Source of the DNA: Phoronis australis
Taxonomy: Eukaryota > Phoronida > Phoronidae
Assembly: GCA_002633005.1 (NCBI GenBank)
Contig: NMRA01000105.1
Location: forward strand, 724,010 to 788,009
Direction: 5' to 3'
Length of the DNA stretch: 64,000 bases
The translations under genes were made by a program, and so were the position numbers. The notes under the pieces are model-generated. The model was given only the letters and a program-made list of their open reading frames with translations. It ran no database searches and was not told the origin of the DNA. Of this stretch, positions 57,982-64,000 are shown one piece after another. The stretch's first letter is position 1. Each line of letters starts with the position of its first letter.

Positions 57982-60900
57982 CTGAAACAAAGAAAGGACG
58001 TGTAACTAAATGTAATTCCAACTGAATGACAATTTCGCTATAATTCCTATTAGCAGTTGCCAAGTCTAGAAATACAAGATTCGATTTGTTTAATTTGAAG
58101 TCAACAATTTTCAGCTGAAGAAGTTGAAGAAAAGGGGCCTGTTCCAAGAAACTGACTTAAGTTCATTTTTGACTTAAGTCTAAGATTTGTCTTAAATTCC
58201 AAACTTTGAAACTTCCACATTTGGTAAGTTAGTAAAAATTAAGACAAAACTTATGTCGAACACTTAAATCAAACTTAAAATCTCTATTTTGAATTGGTTT
58301 TCAGACAACTTTAACTTATATTTTAAAATTTACTAAAATGTAAGATTTGTCTTAGCTCAGTCAGTTTTGTTGGAACGGGCCCAAGGTCTGCGCACGACTC
58401 CTTTTGAAAACTTCTGGCATCAGGTGGCGCTGGGTAAAGGCCGGTAATTTTCGCTAACAGGGGTCCAGACCGATTTCCAGTCACTAGGTGTCGAGACCGC
58501 CTCCCCACGAGTTGGCTCATCAAGAATTTCCAAACAATATTTTGTAGAAATGGGGACGAAAGTATTAGAATAGACAAATTTGATCTACTAAGTCACCAAA
58601 ATGATGCATTTCTTCAATTTTTGCTCAGATGCTTCAGAACTAGGTACGTACGCCTAATCGTCATAAATCAGTCACTTGATTTTTGTTCAAACGTTTCCCA
58701 CATGCTCAGCATCATACATCGGGCCTAAATGTACGCATGTATAAGGTGCACTACTGTATGCCCCCTGTTGGCGATCGGGGTGAAGCTTATGAAATGAGCC
58801 AATTTGGAGGCACTTTGTAATGGCGAAAATAGGGACCAAACGCGAAAATTGAAATGAGTTTCGACCATAGGGTGCGGGCATAGCTGGGTTCTGAAACACA
58901 TGGTTACGCTAGTGACTGTGACTTATGAGTACAATTCAGTGAGAGAGACAACAGAATGACCTAATTAAAGAGACGCGTCCCCTGTTTGATTTTTGAAACC
59001 GTGGCGTCATAATTTCTCAAGGCATCCACGTGAGGAAATCCCGTTCTTCAGTTATTCACAAGAGCAGGCACCTGTCCCTGTTCCGGTAGCTGATTTTTTT
59101 CTGGAAAAAATGTTATGTAATTCTCGGCACTTATCACATCACAAAAGTTGACGATACCCTGCCAGTTTTTCATTTATCGTATAACATCTCTCCTATACTA
59201 ACGGAATGTCCGATTTGATTAACCTCCCCAGGCGACTACTGTTACCTCCAGCGTTGCCTTCTCAACATCCTCCACAGCGTTTTGCACGACAAGCAGGTCG
59301 GCTCCTCTGTATAAGGACTTTACAGTGTACTGAAACTCTTTCCGCTTAGTCAGCATTTGTATCAAAATCTTCCCATGATGCCTGAAATAACTTTTCAGTT
59401 TCAAACTAGCATTCGTGGATCGCATTGCCGGGTGAGATAAGTTGTTCTCAAACATTTTTAAGTCTGGTCTGCTCACTGCTTGTTGGCCACATCATGTGAC
59501 CTTAAAAAGTCTGAAAAGATTTTTGCACCGACGACCGGCTGGACTCGAACTGGGACATGATTATAGAGATAAGTATTCACAACTACACAAATCGAGAAAA
59601 TTCATTAAATTAAATTCCTGTAAATAATAAACCAACATGTCATCACTTGAGAACGACTCAAAGACTCTTCCTTCTATGCGACTGCTGCATGATTACCGTA
59701 TTTCACGCGAATCGTCTTGGACCGAGACCAGCACCAGGTCAAGAACTTTCTTTGCCATCTTTCTTGCGGCCAATACTTTTGACACTCCAATTGCATCCAC
59801 CATGTGAATGACTAGTTTAGCTGTCAGACACCGCACTCGGGGGCTCCAATGCCTATAAAAATACCTATTTTTACACAAACGATGTCATTAACACCAATTT
59901 GTACAGTAGCAGGGCAGCAGCGCCTATGTTAAGGGGATCGGATGAAATTATTTTTTCCGTGACCCGTGCGGCATTTTGGGGTGCAACTCGCGTTTTTCAT
60001 ATCCCAGAACCGTGGATTGTGTACGCTTAGCCGCCAAATTAGTCCAAATCTGACAACATGAACTCAGGGTGAGCAGGGTGAGGGGACAACCAGGGGAGGA
60101 AAAGAAAAGAATCTGTCATGACCTATAAAGTTTGAAAAATGCGAATCATGAAATCAATTATGTTACATGAGTGAACCATGACGCGACCCATCGACCCTTC
60201 TCTACTCATGTAAAGCTCCAACGAAAAAACCCGACGATATGGAAAGAGAACCCATTAAAGGTCACCCCAGACGGGGACCTACGAGCTCTGTTCAAGTGAC
60301 AATTCAGTTGCCGAGCTGACGCCAAGGCGTAAAATACGAGGAGGAAAGGTAACCTTTGTTTAAAACGCACCAAGTCTAACGAACATACACAGCGGAAAGG
60401 TCTTTTCACTGTCAAAATGCCACAATGTGAAAATTGTTGCGAAAAAAGCACCTCCTCGTAGCGTCAGGTGGTCAGTCACATTACGACCCCTTATTGTTCT
60501 GACCTTGACGGGGGTGTCAGGTCAGCTGTCATTCATTTGAGGAAGACAACACATCTCGCAGCTTTCCGCCGTCTGCGGTGTCCATTGGCTCACATCCCTC
60601 GATTGGTATGAGGGTTTACACGCGTTCAAGTGGCATAGAACGTGAAAAACAGACTAAACTGCAATGTTCAAAGTGGTTGGCTCAGGCTGACATTGAAACA
60701 GAAATCAAACTGTTCACCACGTATATTATGGTTTCTTCGTAAAGACTCTGAATTTCTGTTGATGTCAAAGCATTCATCCTTCAAATCTCGAATAACGCCC
60801 TGTCGACTGCTCGTCATTTCGTCGATTTTTTCTCCCACACGGCAAAACATACCTCCTTAAATAGCACTTTTCCCTCATGTGACCTTTTGACCTTTGATGT

Positions 60901-63707
60901 AAGCTAACAATAGCGACTACAAGCCGCAGCCAGTCCAACTTGAGCACACTCCATATATATTATTAGAATTTGAAAAAATTGTATTGATTGGGATGAGAGG
61001 GGTTTTATTTCGTCTGTGTCACAAAAACAGCGCGTCTACCAATTGTTTCTGGAAAGTCTTGCAATATTCATGGTGAATAACGCTCATGTTAGCATCCCCC
61101 AAAAAGTAGATTCGCCACGATCTGTTTAAAAGCTATTTTTACGAGTTTTTACGTTCCATGCCTCTTCAAGAAAAAGAAATCGTAAAGAAAGCCTAAGTGA
61201 GCCATGAGTTGACCTCATTTGCATTCGAGACGCATAGATCGCTCCGTCAGCGGTGGCCATAACTTTGGCCATGAATATTCAATAGCAATTTTACTACAGA
61301 CGAAAATGATACTTACGCTGACATTTTCAACGAACAAATAAAAATGCCAGTACGAAATACGTACGTGTTCCCACATGTTATTAACACAGTCAGAAACTGC
61401 TCCTTCGGCTTCACGTGTTTTGCCAAGGAATATAGAGCTACCTTGACGTCGAGGCTCATCGCGTCACTTTGCGTCACCAGTCTATTCATCAATGCACGAC
61501 ACAGCGTCTTGTAAGACTGGAAATAATAAAACAAAGCCAGGCGTGTGTTCAGTAATGCTAGGACCTAGCTGAAATCTACCCAAAGTTACGTGTTCGCATT
61601 TAAAATACACGGCAATATCTCACGTAATCTCGTTAAGTCTTACTTTTTAGCCAGGTCCTAGCGTTACTGAACGGGAGCCAGGGTTACAAGTTGTCTGTTA
61701 GCTACGACTTTGCCCGGGATTTTCTCGACGAAGGACTTTTTTTCATTGTAGTGGCGCCGCAGTGGGCTATTTTGGTCGGTTAAGAAGAGGAACGATCAGA
61801 CTGGTGGGAGTACTGGCCGACCGGACTCACGCGCCTACTTGGGCTCGGAGATGCTAGTTAGATATTTAGGTGGCATGGTGCACATAAGAGATGAAGCTGA
61901 GCATATGAAAAGTTAGCATTTTTGTAGTACACCCTACGACTGAACCACCAGAAAGTCGTTTGGAATCATCATGTTCGTTAGATTGGTAAAATATATTTAG
62001 TTTGTGTTCATTACGAACGTATTTAAGATTGCTAACCGAGTTAATGGTCCTTGGTAATGCTTCCACTATCTCCTTTAAGGCAACAAGCGCCAAGCGACTC
62101 TCTAGTGTACCTGGTTTGAGTATTTGTTGAGTAAGGTAATCGCAAATAGCACTCATTTGTCTATCCGAAAGCCCATTTGCTCGGCTTATATGATGATAAA
62201 ACAGTCGCCGAATTTGGTTAGTGGTCGCTATGTCATCCTTCCTAAAAATAGTTAAAAAGAGACATTAATAACGGCGATGATGATGATGCTTCTTCTTCTC
62301 CTGGTGGTGGTGGTGGTGGTGGTGGTGCTGCTGCTGCTGGTGATGGTGGTGGTGGTGCTGCTGCATGTGCGCACCCAAGGGGGCCCCCATTTGGCGAAGT
62401 GGGCAAAAAGGTCCGCCTCAGAGAAACAAAAAGTCCGAGAGAACGAGACAAATGTCCACTGAAAAGGCAAAGACGCACAGTGGAGGTGATACCCCGTTTT
62501 TTAGTCCTTCCGCTTTTTTGGCACCAAAATCAAAGGGTCCACATCGCCAGAAATTCGACCCCCCCATATTAAAGGCAGGGTGCCCGCATGTGCTGCTGCT
62601 GGCTCATGATAATAATGTAACAGTAGACGTTTCAAGGATAACCATGTTCTGTCCTGAATACAGTTCTTTTTTCAAGAAGCCGTATATCACAGTTCTGTTC
62701 TAATGAACACATTTTTTCATATTGCTTACCTTGATCCTGAACCCGACCTACATCACAAGTACTTATTTATTGAAACTGGAGATTATTTCAGGACTTGACT
62801 GATTGAGATCAGGCTCTACGAGCTGGCTTACCACGGCGCGTCATTTTATGCGTCGAGTATGGTGTCAGTGAATAATGTCAGCTGCCAAGTCTTTGCAAAC
62901 TCAGAAATGGCTTCTCATTTGAATAAGAAACAATATGAGACGACTCTTGTAGCGTTATGTTAAGTTTGCAAATCAAAAGTTATCTTCTGGGAGGTTTGTA
63001 GCCACTTTTATGAAACATGTTCTTCAGAACCGAGCTATGGTGCATTTATGGTGCATTCATTACGAAGAACGCTGCAAATTGCGGTGGTTTTAAACATGTT
63101 CTTTCCTTTACACTGACCAGTTTAGAACACGAGATGAGTATCATCAGTCGAAAGGATATCACAAAACGTTTCCGTTTCATAACTTTCAGCCCTGTTGTGT
63201 TTGCCTTGTTTTAGTAATAATTTTTAAAAGTGAACGGAGTTCCCGCATACCGGTAACCTCATTGCATTTGGTTGCTGTTGAATGAGTACCCATAATGCAT
63301 AAGCCAGTTTTCACTCACCACGGCGGCCATTTTAGATAGTGCACCACCAAAAATAAGAACTCATAATTTCAGAAATTCATATTAAATTCAATTAAGTGTG
63401 AAAAATATTTGGAGTTGTGTTGAATGGGCATCGCTTGGGTTTCAGTTTCGAATGAACCAGCTTGCATTAAAATCCGTTTTATGAGGATTTTTACTAAAAT
63501 GAAGTGGAAAGTGAATCTTTAAGAGAGAGAGAATGACTGTCCAGACTAAAAAAAGAAAAATAATAACAACGACAGAGCGTGTACCTTTGTTGTAAGTCAC
63601 TCCACTGGGTTGACTCCAGGATCTTTTTTGGATTAATAAGGGGCGTCAAGTCTTCTTGTAGGATGTAAAATAATGGCTTCTCATCTCTCTCAGGGACCAT
63701 TCCAAGC
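57940..63707 (-). CDS. TOG/HEAT-array protein, C-terminal part (TOGARAM/crescerin-like)
   Basis: Six phase-consistent exons, 63707-63585, 62241-62037, 61516-61365, 59852-59697, 59381-59246 and 57981-57940, give 270 codons and a TGA. Seen: successive amphipathic helix pairs with HEAT/TOG signatures, e.g. ESRLALVALKEIVEALPRTI, DVKVALYSLAKHV, SPRVRCLTAKLVIHMVDAIG, LDLVLVSVQDDSREIRHHGK. Known: the TOG of TOGARAM proteins has the same order (R-x-A-L-x-x-L, D-V-x-x-A-L, V-R-x-x-T-A, Q-D-x-x-x-E-R), and those proteins shape ciliary microtubules by binding tubulin. Inferred: this is the last TOG of such a protein. The N-terminus lies beyond the right edge. One donor (62036) is GTTAGC, a weak but legal GT site. 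Another HEAT-repeat family cannot be excluded. Confidence 0.75.
58135..58382. mobile_element. R4 MITE, better-preserved copy
   Basis: GGGGCCTGTTCCAAGAAACT and inverted TTGGGCCCGTTCCAACAAAA. Interior GACTTAAG/CTTAAGTC repeats. Just upstream of the TOG gene terminal exon. Confidence 0.7.
59246..59381 (-). CDS. TOG/HEAT gene exon
   Basis: 136 nt, acceptor AGTTATTTCAG, donor GAG|GTAACA. HHGKILIQMLTKRKEFQYTV, the closing TOG helices; ends in phase 0. Confidence 0.8.
59450..59560. repeat. R2 MITE, partial
   Basis: ACATTTTTAAGTCTGGTCTG start with tRNA-like GGACTCGAACTGGGAC. Lies in the TOG gene intron upstream of the exon at 59381. Confidence 0.5.
59697..59852 (-). CDS. TOG/HEAT gene exon
   Basis: 156 nt, acceptor TATTTTTATAG, donor CG|GTAATC. 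It holds the best TOG signature, HWSPRVRCLTAKLVIHMVDA, then VLDLVLVSVQDDSREIR. Confidence 0.85.
60668..60850 (-). CDS. Orphan coiled-coil-like ORF in a TOG gene intron
   Basis: ATG at 60850 opens a 60-codon frame. The first half (MFCRVGEKIDEMTSSRQGVI, then RDLKDECFDIN) has heptad spacing like the coiled coil of the Tudor gene. It is preceded by CTATTTAAG, TATA-like, about 10 bases before the ATG. It is not part of the TOG transcript, whose exons join in phase without it. It may be a chance ORF. Confidence 0.2.
   Translation of the reverse strand: MFCRVGEKIDEMTSSRQGVIRDLKDECFDINRNSESLRRNHNIRGEQFDFCFNVSLSQPL
61365..61516 (-). CDS. TOG/HEAT gene exon
   Basis: 152 nt, acceptor TTATTATTTCCAG, donor AC|GTACGT. 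HEAT helix pair SYKTLCRALMNRLV and DVKVALYSLAKHV. Confidence 0.8.
62037..62241 (-). CDS. TOG/HEAT gene exon
   Basis: 205 nt, acceptor AACTATTTTTAG, weaker donor TCG|GTTAGC. Two HEAT-like helices (NQIRRLFYHHISRANGLSDR; ESRLALVALKEIVEALPRTI). Confidence 0.7.
62276..62365. repeat. GGT/GCT trinucleotide array
   Basis: TGGTGGTGGTGGTGGTGGTG and CTGCTGCTGCTGG runs. Begins about 35 bases from the acceptor of the TOG exon at 62241. Confidence 0.85.
62800..62960. repeat. R5 dispersed repeat
   Basis: GAGATCAGGCTCTACGAGCT, then the CACGGCGCG core and GCAAACTCAGAAATGGCTTC. Confidence 0.55.
63585..63707 (-). CDS. TOG/HEAT gene exon
   Basis: 123 nt, acceptor TGACTCAG, donor AG|GTACAC. It encodes LGMVPERDEKPLFYILQEDL and a following segment ahead of the first complete HEAT helix. 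Begins in phase 2, so earlier exons exist. Confidence 0.65.
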
Positions 63708-64000
63708 CTGAGTCACACGATATTTCAAAGACAGATTATTCTCGAAACACTCTCTGAAGCAATGCGATTATGTTGCAAGAACGTTGTCATTTACGACACT
63801 TTAATTCACACCTTAAGGAGCGCCGATTTCATCGGTCAATTACTGGTCTCAAATCGACTTTTTTACGGATAGCGAAAATCGATACCTGCGTAAACTTGTA
63901 GGATTACTCAACCAATCCAGTAAGTACCAGACATTCCATCGGTAAACTGGTAGTTAATTTTGGATAGATGCTACCAGCTTATTTGTATCTATGATAAACT

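Noticed and set aside
62242-62478. Pro/Ala/Thr/Ser-rich frames
   Set aside because: Translation of the GGT/GCT array next to the TOG exon.
1-64000. CRISPR array, bacterial operon, phage or toxin-antitoxin system
   Set aside because: Spliced genes, animal transposons and microsatellites throughout; no direct-repeat/spacer pattern and no prokaryotic signals.

Overview
The window is eukaryotic nuclear DNA from an animal, most likely a marine invertebrate. It is AT-rich and intron-rich, with GT-AG introns of a few hundred to several thousand bases. It is crowded with DNA transposons, MITEs, LINE and Penelope remnants and microsatellites. No bacterial operon, ribosome binding site or CRISPR array is visible. 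The species cannot be fixed from sequence alone. One assembly gap of 586 N lies at 38009-38594.

The best-supported genes are on the minus strand. (1) A multi-exon Tudor-domain gene runs right to left from 52598 to at least 29116. I could chain twelve exons with consistent reading phase, about 1316 codons. It shows a coiled-coil N-terminal part, two extended Tudor domains with the usual aromatic/DYGN cage, a very long 2240-nt exon holding a charged low-complexity linker, and part of a further Tudor/SNase-like fold. Both its true 5' end and its 3' end are unresolved. The order coiled coil then Tudor resembles the RNF17/TDRD group of germline piRNA-pathway scaffolds. (2) At 57940-63707 is the C-terminal part of a HEAT/TOG-array protein resembling TOGARAM/crescerin ciliary microtubule proteins. 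Six exons give 270 codons and a stop, with a poly(A) signal about 130 nt downstream. Its 5' part lies beyond the right edge.

Left third (1-28 kb): mostly non-coding and transposon-rich. It holds a decayed piggyBac (4295-5712), an isolated plus-strand exon (7792-7915), and a LINE reverse transcriptase fragment (8765-9990). That LINE is split by a 344-bp palindromic element carrying a tRNA-Ser-like sequence. A 5.8-kb PIF/Harbinger transposon (15372-21213) has both its transposase and its Myb/SANT accessory gene, each broken by a few lesions. The Harbinger itself sits inside a minus-strand Penelope-like element with a GIY-YIG C-terminus.

Middle (29-45 kb): the introns of the Tudor gene carry a dispersed repeat family (R1). 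Two copies are about 98% identical, and the assembly gap falls inside one of them. R1 copies repeatedly carry matches to the CTCF consensus.

Right third (45-64 kb): a TIR element (45221-46604), the 5' exons of the Tudor gene, LINE fragments, MITEs, a small cysteine-rich terminal exon (55648-55804), and the TOG/HEAT gene. Several candidate first exons or orphan exons are listed with low confidence because neighbouring exons could not be found by eye.
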